This document shows, one piece after another, positions 42,801 to 54,800 of a stretch of 64,000 nucleotides of DNA. The DNA lies in the NCBI RefSeq assembly GCF_030463565.1, contig NC_134662.1:5867001-5931000 (forward strand), given 5' to 3'. The position numbers and the translations under genes are program-made. Source of the stretch: Pelecanus crispus. Taxonomy: Eukaryota; Chordata; Aves; Pelecaniformes; Pelecanidae. The stretch's first letter is position 1; the number at the start of each line of letters is the position of its first letter. The notes beneath the pieces are model-generated. The model did not search any database, was not told where the DNA came from, and saw only the letters and a list, made by a program, of their open reading frames with translations.

Positions 42801-45800
42801 GCAAAACACTTCTTAGAGTCCAACTTGTATTCAGCAGAAGACCCCTACACTACTGCCTTGATTGCATATGCCCTGACACTGCTACATAGTCCCTCTGCTG
42901 CTGTGGCGCTGCGCAAAATGAACAGCATGGCTATTACACAAGGTACTGTGCTCCCGGGTCCAATCTGGCAAGTCCCTGAACTGGCAATCTTAGAGGAACA
43001 AGCAAACAGCCCTTGCTACTTGAATGGTATATTCAAGGTACTGGAGAGGATAGAGCCTGTGAGATGAGGTCCTTCTCACGGCACAATTTGACTTTGTAAG
43101 GCAAGGGTTTTCCTAATTCTCTGTAGAGAGGGCTGAGTGCCTTAGTTCCGCTCATGCAGCTGATGCTGCAGGAAGGCAAGCGTACCAGAGGCTCAGCAGT
43201 GACTTTCCTGTCAATATGGCAGAGTTTGCCTTGTAACACGTCACGTTTGCTGAGGGTGTATTTTAATCCAAAGTCCAAGAATTGCCTAATTTGTCATGTT
43301 GAGCCATCTTTGTAATTGCAAAGGGAGCCTCTTGCCCAGAGGATGCTTGTCTAAAAGGAGGGACAGTGCAGTTCAGGGCACAAATCTGTTCTTTGAGTCA
43401 AGGCAGAAGTAGAATTTGATTCTTCCCATGTACAGAGGCTTAGCTGCAGTCCTGCTGTAATAACATACATATTCCACTGTCCTATTTTTCTAGATGGCTT
43501 TACACACTGGAGCTTGACGGGAACTCTTGTTACTGATGAAGATACCTTCATGGGATTTAACGATGGTCTCTCTCAATCAGGTACTTGTATTGCAAAGACG
43601 GAGATAAGGGAATGGGCTGCAACAGCAGGCTGCTGACTGCGTGTATTCTAGTGAATTGTTTGTATAATACAAGGTATTCTGAAAATGGCAGTCAGGGCAG
43701 GGTCCAGATGAAATGAGAGCTCATAAAAGGCAGGTAACGTTATGCTGAAAGAGCTGGTTAAGAGCAAACGAGAGACAGAGCTAGATGTGGTCAAGACAGG
43801 ACTGTCTCTTCAGCCCCAGCTATCTCACCATCTTTCACTCCAGTTCTATAAAGACAGTGAGTGATGCAGAAGAGTGAGAGCCATATGGGATTCCATCAGG
43901 GAGGAATCATTTGAAATGGATATCTGAGAGAAGTCAAATACATTTAATTTTAGAGCTGTTTAGCTCTATTTTCAAATGGACCTGGGGATTGTATACCCAG
44001 CTTTTATTGGCAGTCACTTGCATTTCAGCTGATTTCATAGACTTTAACTATCAAAGCCACAACAACAGTGAATGATGCTATAATTTTCAAGTCACTTAAA
44101 GCCGTTGGCTCTTCTAATATGATGCAGGTGCACCAGTGTTCAGGAGGGATCTAACTGGATATTGTATGAAAATGTCTAGGACAGGAATACAGAACGGGCA
44201 GCAGCAAAGTAGAACTGGAGTGGGAGAGATGTTACTTATGGGCTACAATCAAGTAGAAAGAAGGTTGTCTATTGTGTGAAGGAAAGAACTTATGTTGGAA
44301 GCAGAGATATCTTTGGCACATGATGCATCTTGGGCGCAGACGTCTTTTAACTTCATTTTCTCTTCCTGTGTTTACTTCTACAGACTCTTAATTTTTTTAT
44401 TTTATTTTTCAGTTAATGAATATTCATAGAACTATCTCTAGACCTGCCCAGATTCTCACTTCTAGATGGTATTTTGATTTTTTTTTTTTATTTTATCCCC
44501 TTCCCCCCCTTCAGTTGTTTCAGCAGAAGTGGAAATGACATCTTACGCCCTTTTGACGTACACACTCCTAGGAGACGTGGCCTCTGCACTCCCAGTAGTA
44601 AAATGGCTTTCACAGCAAAGGAACGCACTTGGAGGATTCTCATCTACTCAGGTGGGCTGCCTCCGAAAAAGGTAGCTTCAATGCGTGCATAATGAATTGT
44701 AGAAATCAATTGATTCAGGAGTGGTCAATGCAGAGTTTCTGTCTAGAGTCTAGACAGAAATGGTCTGTGTCCTGGTAAGAAGAAAAACTTTCCAGTGCTC
44801 TTTACTGCTTCCTTCTCGGACTGATAATCTGAAAGGAACCTAGACTTTGTCCTTACAGATGCCTTTGACAGCAAAAGTGAACAAAACCTGATATTTCTTC
44901 TGCTATCCAAATTAATAAGGAAGATTCTGCTACCAGAAGCTGATGACCGTACAGTACAGTGCTTGTTTATAAGTTTACTATGCTCCTGTATTCTTCACTA
45001 TTCTGATCTCTTTCTCTTCTGATCTCTTCCTCTTCTGATCCCTAGGACACGTGTGTAGCCCTGCAGGCTCTGGCTGAATATGCTATCCTTTCTTATGTTG
45101 GAGGAGTCAACCTTACCATTTCCTTGGCTTCTACTAATCTAGACTACCAGGAGACATTTGAGCTTAACAAGATGAATAAAAAAGTCCTCCAGACTGCAGT
45201 GGTAGGTGGTTTTGTGTTTATGTAGCCAAATTTTTAAAGCGATCCACATAAGCTGGGTTCTGAATGACAACTCGGATAAGTTCAGTAATGGTAAAAGCAC
45301 AAGTTAAACACGGAGATCTTGGGACTTTCTGGGGTTTTATGGCTGGGTTCTGATGTGAAGGAGGCAGCACTCAAAGGCATTTTTTGCCATAAGTAATGCC
45401 CGATGCTTATTTTGTGCTGCTGCTTGTTTCTACCACTGTTAAATGCAGGTGGCTGAAAAGAGTAAGCCATACTCACTTCTGCAGTTTCCTTTGTAACTGG
45501 AAAGATCTTTTGTACAGAATAAAGTTAAAATCGATATTCATTTCCATTCTCAGTGCCATGTCTTGTCTGTGTCTTAACTGTGGATTCTCCCCAGATCCCC
45601 AGTATTCCAACGGGGCTGTTTGTGAGTGCTAAAGGTGAAGGCTGCTGTCTGATGCAGGTAAAGTTGCCATGGGACTGGAGAAAGTATGTGAGCAGGTGAT
45701 CTCTAAACTCAGCCTATTTGCCGCTTCCTTAATCCCAGTTTGCTATTACACTTTGAATTCCTCTCATAGTAATAATATAGCATGGTGTTGCTTTAATTCA

Positions 45801-48800
45801 TAGAAGTAAATGTGATTGTACTAGGGTGACTGTGCTCTGGTATAGCTTTACCTATATATATAACTGTGTTGCAAAGCCTCTTGTCTCTGTGCCTGCTGCT
45901 TCCTCTTTGTGAAGAGATCTGGTGTTTATGCTAGTCTTTGGGGAACGTTTGTAGATGCTATGAAATGTTGGGGTCTAACAAACTGCCCTGATTTGTTTTG
46001 TTTCGTTCCCCCCCTCCCCTTTCTGCTGCAGATTGATGTCACTTACAATGTACCTGATCCTATTGCCAAACCAGCTTTCCAGCTCCTGGTTAACCTGAAG
46101 GAGCCAAAGTCAGAGCAGTATCTTCAAGCTCCAAATCTCCTGCGGTCTGTCTCTCCAGATGAGAATCGCTCTGAAGCCTTGCACAGGGAGAGGGCACTGG
46201 TGGATGATGATGACCCAGCTTCAGATCAGGACCACCAGGAATACAAAGTCATACTGGAGACGTGCACTCGGTAGGAAATGCCAGTCTGCATAATGTCCTG
46301 CCTGTTTCTCAGAGACCATCTAGTTTGCTGATCAGCACAGCTGCACTGATACATTCATTGATACAGGAAAAATTCTTTCTTGCTGAGAAAATTCTTTCTT
46401 GCTGCACCGTCTATATCTCAAACAGTGTAAGATAGAACACCTTGCATGCAAAATGCAGAATTTCAACCATAATTGTGGGTTGTAGGACAGAGTTATTGCA
46501 TGGACATTCACAAGCATTGTCTGCTGGCATTAATAATTTTAGTGCTGAGTGTATGTCAAAGGTAGAGAAACAAGAACAAAATTTACAAAGAGGGCAACAC
46601 CTTGGGTTTTTATTATTAAGTTTCATTATTGCCTCTCCAAAACCTGAAGAGGACAAATTGAATGTCATTTGCTTGTATCAGGTGGAAAATAAAAAGTTCT
46701 GGATTATTTTCTAGGTCTTCAGTAACAGGCTTTCCTTAAAAGCCTGACAGGCTAGATAATTTCAACTGGTTAACTCATATCTTAAACGTGTTGACAGTTT
46801 CATAAATATTATTGACTTGACTTTAATGTTTGAGTTGCTTATTCTTCAGTTTTGGATACCAAAAACGTAACAGCAGATGCTTGTTGCCATGATCTGATTT
46901 TCGAATCTATAGTAAAGGCACAATATATGCAGATACTTGTTTATAAGCTCTCTAAAGCTCATTGCTTATCTCCTTATTCTGCCTCAAGAAATCTAAAATA
47001 ACTTTTAAAGATGGCATGATCCATCCTCCAGAAGTTTCATTCCTAGCTCTCAAAGCACTTTGCAAAGACATTAGCCGTTCCGTCTCATTTTACAGATTGG
47101 GAAACTTAAGAGAAAACAACTTGCCTGCAGGCAGACAGCAGCAAGAATAGTTTCTGACCTGTATTCAGTCCACTTAGATGTTTTGCTTAAACACATCAGT
47201 ACTGCTGCAGTTATCAGGAGTTGCTGATCTCTTACAAAATGTTTTGGTTTTTAAGGACATTGTTGGAAAGTTGGCCCAAGAGAGGGAGAGCCACAACCAA
47301 AGTAAATAAGGAGGGCTTACAGCATCCTGCTGTATAACAGAAGAAACCATTCCCAAGCGCACTGTAACTATTTGCATATCTGTGACCAGGAGCATGGCAG
47401 GTGATGGGGTACAGCTTCACTGAACTGAAACAGCAGAAGGGTGAACAGCTCAGATGCAATTCATGGAAATGGAAAACTTTTGCTCCCCTATCAGTTTCTG
47501 TCTCCTTCCTTCCTGCAGAGGCAATGTGGTACAGTGGCTGCAGTCCTGAAAACAGTTGCAGTGACTCCAGGCAAAGATGAGAGCTTGTTATCTCTGTCGG
47601 CACGCTTGCCTCTTGCTCACATGGCCATGTTGTTGGCAGATGCCTCTGATTGCCACAAGCCTGTGAAATCCTGGGCCAGGCATTTTTCGGCCTAGTTGAA
47701 TTCTTCCTCCCTCCAGTAACAACAGCCAGTGATGAGCAACTCAAACTCCTCATCCAAAAGTTTGCTAGGGTCAGTCTGGCTGTACATAACACAATATTGC
47801 TTTCTCAAGCTCTTCTCCCCCTGCCTCAGCGCTGCAGCTTGTCTTGGGGAGGTAGGCTTATAAAGTCTTGTCAGTCCCTTGAAGATGCCTGTAACTAAGG
47901 AGGCTGCCCTGCATCAACACAACCTTTCTGTTGTTATTCCTGAAACTTCTGCCCTGGGAATTGCTGGAGCAAAGACAGAAATTTGAGAGGAAGCCCAGTC
48001 CAAGGAGATTGATTGCTTGGAAAGAAAACAAAAGCAAATTAAATCTTCCCTTTCCGCCCCTTCTTCCTGTAACGATGCTCTCTTAACTCCTTCATAATCT
48101 TATTTAGGCAATGCGAATAGAGGAGTGCATCTAAGGGTGACAATTGAAGTATCTTGAGCTAGGGTGTTCTTCAGAATGTAATCGTTTTAAATGTCATGCT
48201 CAGTGAAATCCTTGGGGCACTTTTGAGGAGTTAGGGAGAAAACAGTATGGGAAATAAAGGACTGATATAAGAGAGTGGGGAAAAATGTAGGTAAAGGGAT
48301 ACTACAGGATTTTTTAAGGAGTCTGGTGCATGGAGTTAGATCAGGATTAGCAAGGCTTAATGTCTCTGGGAGACTGTCATCCCTGAGCTGTCTTACACAG
48401 AGCCAGCTGGATCTGTGCACAGACCATCTCATGCTACTGTGGGCGTACGAGCTTGGGTGTGGCATTGCATCCAGGCTGGCTCTGTGCAGAGCTTCAGCAA
48501 GCTCGCACACCCACCCTCGCTGCGGAGGTCTCCATATAGAGGCCTCCGAGTAGCCCTGCAGGAGCCAGTTCAGATCTGGCAAATTTGATGCTGGAAGCTG
48601 CATACTGTGTTTTCTCAGTGCTGGGCATGAGCTAATAAGCCCTCCTGGGTCCCAGCTCACTGTCTTTGTGGTGCAACTAAACAGCAAACAGGTAAGCTGC
48701 TAAGGAGGGATAGTTTAGAGCTGACTATATGTGAATGCAGAGAAAAGGAGCATTGTTCTGGACATAGCAGGAGCTGCTTTGTTATGATGTCGACTCTTCT

Positions 48801-51800
48801 GCCAGGCAGCAAGAAATTGAAATCTTCTGCAGTGGCCCAAATAAACTTTCTCTCCACCCCTTCCTGTGGTGGTGTGTTTTGTTTTGTTTTGGTTTTTTTT
48901 TAATGCACACTCCAGCAAACAACTCTGCATTTCAGTGGTTTTTTGGAGTCTTCATTGATATTATAGAGGACAATATAGGCAGTGAATTCTTTAACAGTAG
49001 TAACTAGAGAGTGAGGTTGCTGACTCATTAGCAAAGACACTTTTCTTGGTGTCAATTAGATGCTGGAGGGAAATGGCCGTTTATGAAACCCCAGGGTTGA
49101 ATGACTCTGCCTGGTATTGGGAAGTAACATTCCTCTTACACCACAATCTATTTACAGCCCTCTGCTTAGGAAAGAACAGAAGTTTCTTCTACTCCAAGGG
49201 GTTATTCCCTTTTACCAAGTGCATTTGCTCAGTGATTAATTGAGAAATGAGGCAAGCAGCCCCACAGGAGACTATATCCTTCCTTCTGCTTTTCTGCCTC
49301 CATTTGCCTGGACATCTCCTACACTTCTGCTCTCTGTGAGTTGTGCTTAATTTTTGTTGAGTAGAAGCAGAGAAGAGGATTTTGTAAAGCCAAGTAGACT
49401 GTGGCTTTCAACAAGTCCTTCAAAGAAGAGTAGATCCTTTTAATTTTTTTTCCTCTGAAGTTTGTTTCAGTTGTTCTCCATCCTGAGTTGTCCATGTACC
49501 ATTTGTTGTCTTGGATCCTGAGTTTGTTTTCATTCTTTCTCTCTTTTTGTTCTCATGGGAAGATGGCTGCACTCTGGATCTTCTAACATGGCTGTCTTGG
49601 AAGTGCCATTGTTCTCAGGGTTTCGTGCAGATATTGAGAGCCTAGAGCAGGTAAGATGCTGTCATGAGAGTGCAAGGCATGATCTCGGGCTAGGACCTGG
49701 CTCTGTAATGGGCAGGGATTCCCTTTGGGGAGCAATAGGAAGCAAATGCCGTTGGATGTTAGAGCACTGTCCAAAAAGATGCAATTAAAACTGGGGGGGA
49801 GGGCAGGAGATTTCACTTGTCAAAAAATATTTATCTGAAGTGAGTAAACAGATGTTCTGAGCAAGATTAACAAATTTACCGAACATGGCCAAATGAAGGT
49901 TTATTACTGAGCACAGTGCGCAGTAATTAAATGAGACCCATTTGGAAATGCTGAAGTGAAAATGTGCTCTAACAGGAGCTGTTTATGGCTTCTTAGTGGG
50001 CTGTGTTATCTCCAACATCTGGATTCCATTTCTTTGGAGGCTCTGTGTCTTGGAATTTTTTGCCTTTTTTTTTTTTTCCTTCTGGGAGAACATCATGTTT
50101 ATTGCAAGCCAAACTGAGGTGGACAGAATGTGCCTCTTACCCAGCCAGCCCTCTAGGGGAGATGAACTGTAATCTTCAGCTTTGCTTTATGTTTTGTGGA
50201 AGCATTACAGTGTATTCACTGGTTTTTATGCTGCAAGTAAGAGGTTTTAAGGACTATGTAACTAAAGAGGTGTAAAATCCTTGCATCCTTGAGAACTGGT
50301 AAAGAGCTAAAAAGTATTTTGCTTCCAAAAGATCTCTTCTGTTAATAACTTTATCATCATTATACTGGGTGGGGGAGGGATTTGGGGAAAGAATTTAAAA
50401 GTAGAGTCATAGTGAAGACCAGGCAGTTTAATTTGACATCCTAATTCAAGGAACAGTGCACATTGCTTTGTCTTCTCTAGGATTTCACTTGATTTGGCTA
50501 ATTTATAATATAAACAGCATTGCATTTTCCTGGAGAAAATGAGACCAATATGTTCCTCTTCAGGGGCTTTCAATCCACGTCAAAATCTGCTGTCAGATAG
50601 TCTCCTGGGCTGTCATTGAAGCCAGAGAAACTTGTGTAGTAGTCCCTGAGAAGAGAATTGCATCCTTTTAGTATTAGGGAGCTGTGCTGGAATACTTTTG
50701 TACAGAGACGCATGTTGATCGGATACGAAATTATTCCTGTAAAGAGAATTATCAAAGTTATTTTATATCTGTTCACTAGCTGCATGTTGAGAATTCTGTT
50801 TTCAAATGCATGCATGTAAAATGTATCAATTTTTATTTGCCTGTTGACCTTTGAGTGTGATATTCTCTCTCACATGCAACAAATGGTGCAACAAACTGAA
50901 TATGGCTATTCAGATGAGGCAAGACCACCAGTAGGAGGTCTCCAGTATCCCTGTGGTAAGAGAAAGGAGGAAAATTAGGTGAGGGGGCCTGTAGTGGGTT
51001 TGGTTACTATTTTATCTCCTCCTGCTGAAGGTGCTAGAGTGACAGTCATTTGCACTGCTTTCAAAGTTCTTTTTCACAGTAATTCATGTAAATAATGGCA
51101 GAAAAAATACGTCTGGAAACTTCTGGCTTAGGCTGAGAACTCGAAATGGGACAGGAGGAGAACAACAGGATATCTTTGTGGTATTAAACCCATGGAATGT
51201 TTTATCAGCAGAGGAAAAGCAGGAGTAAAGGGATGGAAAGAGTTGAAACAAAGAGTGCAAAGGGCGTTTCATTACGGAAAAACAGAAAGTTTGTTGGGTT
51301 AATTAACAAATCCCTGTACTTCTTATTTTTCCTGAAATGAGCTAAGAAGAAACTACAGAAATAGGAGCTCCCATCGGTGACTACCTCCTTTACCGGTTTC
51401 AGCAGGGGATGGAGTTAAGAGTTTCTAGGCTGAGAGTCCTGAGAAGGTCCCATAAGCTCATGTGTTACAAGGGACCGCATGGGTTCTGTCATTTCAGTCC
51501 CTGATTTTTTTTTCCTTTTTGCCAAGGTAGCTGTGCTCTGGTATGAGGCTTGTTTACACGGCTGGGCCAGACAGGTGTCCCAGATAAAGACCTGTAAAGC
51601 AAACATGCTTATTTTGTATTTAGTTACTACTAAAATGCTGCTACACACAGCAATCTGCTCCTGTGCTGTGCTGATGGTTTACACTAACCCGTGTTCGGGG
51701 CATGTTGTACACATTCTAAGTAGAGGAAACACCAAAGACAATTGTGAATATATGATTACCATTAGGATACACACTCTGCAAGGAAACTCTGATTCTGATT

Positions 51801-54800
51801 CCCCAATGAACTAGCTGTATAATGTTTTGGAACACTTCTGTTGGCAGTACCTCTTATTCTCTCATCTTCTGGTGTGTTGCTGTAACCCTTGTGCTCTGTG
51901 ACACTAGCCTGCCTCCGAGGTTTGGTTTCTTATGACTTCAGAGTTCCTTCTGTCACAGTCGGTGCCATCTTGCTGGTGCCGCAGCACTGCTGGTTCCTTG
52001 GCCAGGTGCGGGTGCTGGTCAGCACTCCTAAATTGGAAACAAGCACTGGGCATGTGGAAACTAGAGCAGAGAAAGAGGGAGATTTCCCGTGCTGCTTGTC
52101 AGATGCATCAATGTCTGGGAAGCATCATGTGTCAGCTTCCTAGCCTTCGCCGTTCTGTCGTATCCCTGAACCTGGCCTGGCTGGAAGCAGTCAGAGGGGA
52201 CGAGCAAGCTGCCCTGCTGCTGCCCAAGAGTTACTTTCTTGGTGCTGGGTGAGCTCTCCAGCATGTTGGGCTTTCTCTAGCACTAAGCAGGTGAGGTGGT
52301 TGTGCTTTCCCTTGTGGCATCTTCCCACCTGTCTGGATCTCATGTTCCTGCCTCTACGGGTAGAGAAGCAAGAGTCACCGTGTAGCCCTACCTGATAGGG
52401 TCTCTGGGCATAGAATGGCAGGTGATTTGTTTTCCTTTCTCCCCCTGTCTTAGTGGGAAAGGGAGCTGATTCTCTTCCATGACTGGGAAGGCTGAGCTCC
52501 TGCAGGACAGGGCTGATCTGATCTAAGTCCTTGCAAATCTCAGAAGGATGCCAGGTACTTCATGCGGTGCCTGCTCCTTCAGTGCTTGTCAGATACAAAA
52601 GAGCTGGTTCAGAACCCACCGTTTTGAAAGTCCTTTGGGCAAAAGACTCTGTAATTTGTGCCTTGATTTGGAGAGAGGATTCTGTGCTGGGGATTCAGCA
52701 CTGGGCAGTCCATTTCCATAACCAGTACAGAATTACTTCCTATGGGTAGTAGTAGATTTTGCTAAATTGGGAAGGATATTGCATCTTCAAGGGGGAACGT
52801 TCCCTTTGAAGAGCTGAATTCCATCTTTCTTATTGCAGAAGCCCTTTGCATCTGTAAAAATGAAATGTAGGGACAAAGCTCAAGCATATATATAGGTAGG
52901 CAGTGAAGATGCAGATACAACCCCTGTGATTTATTCATGGCTATCAAATGTGTATCCAAACGACGCTGACAAAAGTGAAGTTCTTGCACTGAAGACCTGG
53001 TACTAGTTTTCTCTTGTATTTTGGACACCACCTTCAGCAGAGCCCTGTCATTCCCACTGCTGCATTTTCTTGTTACCCTAGCCATTTCCCTCTCCTCCTG
53101 GCGAGGAGGGGCAGGGCTGTAAATCAGATTTCCTTGTTTGTTGTTTGCCCTCACAAGGGAGCAGTGTGCGCAGAGCGGGCCCATGTGCAGCTCCAGGGCA
53201 GTGATGGTTAATGACTGCTCTGTTGCACGTTGAGGGCAGCCCCCCTGGCTGTGCAGCCACAAATCCTTCTAATAATGTTGGGTGTCGACAAGGTCAGGAG
53301 GTCACCACAGGCTGGTATATATCAAGCTTCACCAGAAAAATGCAACTTTAGCTGAGCTGAGCATTTCCTGGTGGCGCCAGCCTCTCCAAGCCCTCATAAA
53401 AGGACTGTCTGCAGCCATCTACTGCTGAGTAATAACAGCCACCATCAGGCCCCTAAAATTATAAGGACAAATTAAATTGGCCCTTTCCATATTGTGTGGG
53501 ACTTAAACACATGTTCCTTTGCTTGTTACAGTAATAGCAGGAAGCTGTGTGCAGAGTTTTACAACTAGAAGCACTATGCTGAAAAAATTCACAGTTAAAG
53601 CTGTTGGTAGCAGGTTTGGGCAAATTTCAGTAGAAATGCTTTCTGCTTCATGTCATTCTTTCTAATACATAATAATAATAATGCTTTGTTCTCCTTTCCA
53701 CAGAGTTTTCATTCTAAGATCTCAAAATAACTTAGGAACGTTTTAAAAAAAAAAAAAAAAAAAAAAAAGAAAAAAGAAAAAGCCAAGGAAATATTATCCC
53801 TATGTCACAAAAGGGATTTTCTGAGAGAGAGCTTGAAGTAACAGAACAGTTTAGAGAATAGAATTAAGGTATCTGCTCTGGCCCTTATTCCGCTCCCCAA
53901 ACTGGGATTAAAACACCAGAGTCCATTTCCACAGACCATCATCCTTCCCGGCTTCTGGATTAAGTGATTTCCATGATAGATGTGTTCTGAATACCATTTG
54001 TCAAAACAGTAATGATTGATCGACTGATCAAGTACATACAGCATGACAATCGTTATAATATTGAGATGCTAGTATTCCAAATATGGAAAATCATAGGAGT
54101 AACTCTCTTGGAAAGTTTAAAATAAAACTTTATAGAATTATATCAGATGATAGCATTTATATTTTGGTGGTTACTCATTAGCATTCTGTACCAGGGAGAG
54201 AGTTACTAGATTCTTTGAGGTGGTGCAGTAATTCCGTAAACGAGGGCTCTTGCACTTTCCTCTGAAGACCGTGATCACGATATATGTACTGACCTGCAGT
54301 CAGCATGAGATGAGCTAGAGCATTTTTACAAGGCTGGGGTAGATTAGGGGCAGTAGCACCCCAGATGTGGGAAGTACTCTTAGACTGTGTTCTGATACTC
54401 CTTAGACATGCAGATTGTCCTAAGAAATAAAAGGCAGAAGAAGAGGTAGTCTGTGGGCCTGACTGGTACAATGCAAATTCCAAATCCCTGGGCCTCAAGG
54501 AGAGAAGATGAGTGGCAGAGGCCTGGCCTGACCCCATTCGTCAAAAGGGAGGATGCCTAGGGCTCTTTCAAATGGCTGCTCTTTTCAAATGTAAGGATCA
54601 ATTTTCCTGGCAGAAGAATGTTTTGGATTTTTCAGCTGGTGGGAGAAGGGGACCTTTAATACTTGGTGCGATCCAGCAGCATAATTCCCTGGCGGTCTGA
54701 AGGAGTGTAAATAACACACTTAATCAAGTGTTTTGGGGTCTCTGAGGTCTTGCTTGAGCTTTAGTACTGAAAACAATCTGGGAGCTATTCAATTAGATTA

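Noticed and set aside
47232-48687. Minus-strand ORFs of 186 and 166 codons in intron 35
   Set aside because: No recognisable motif, no promoter or splice structure, and one overlaps the vicinity of an old SINE. Length alone is not convincing in 64 kb.
52762-53262. Minus-strand ORF of 166 codons in intron 36
   Set aside because: No domain or family pattern, inside an intron, no flanking splice signals that extend it.
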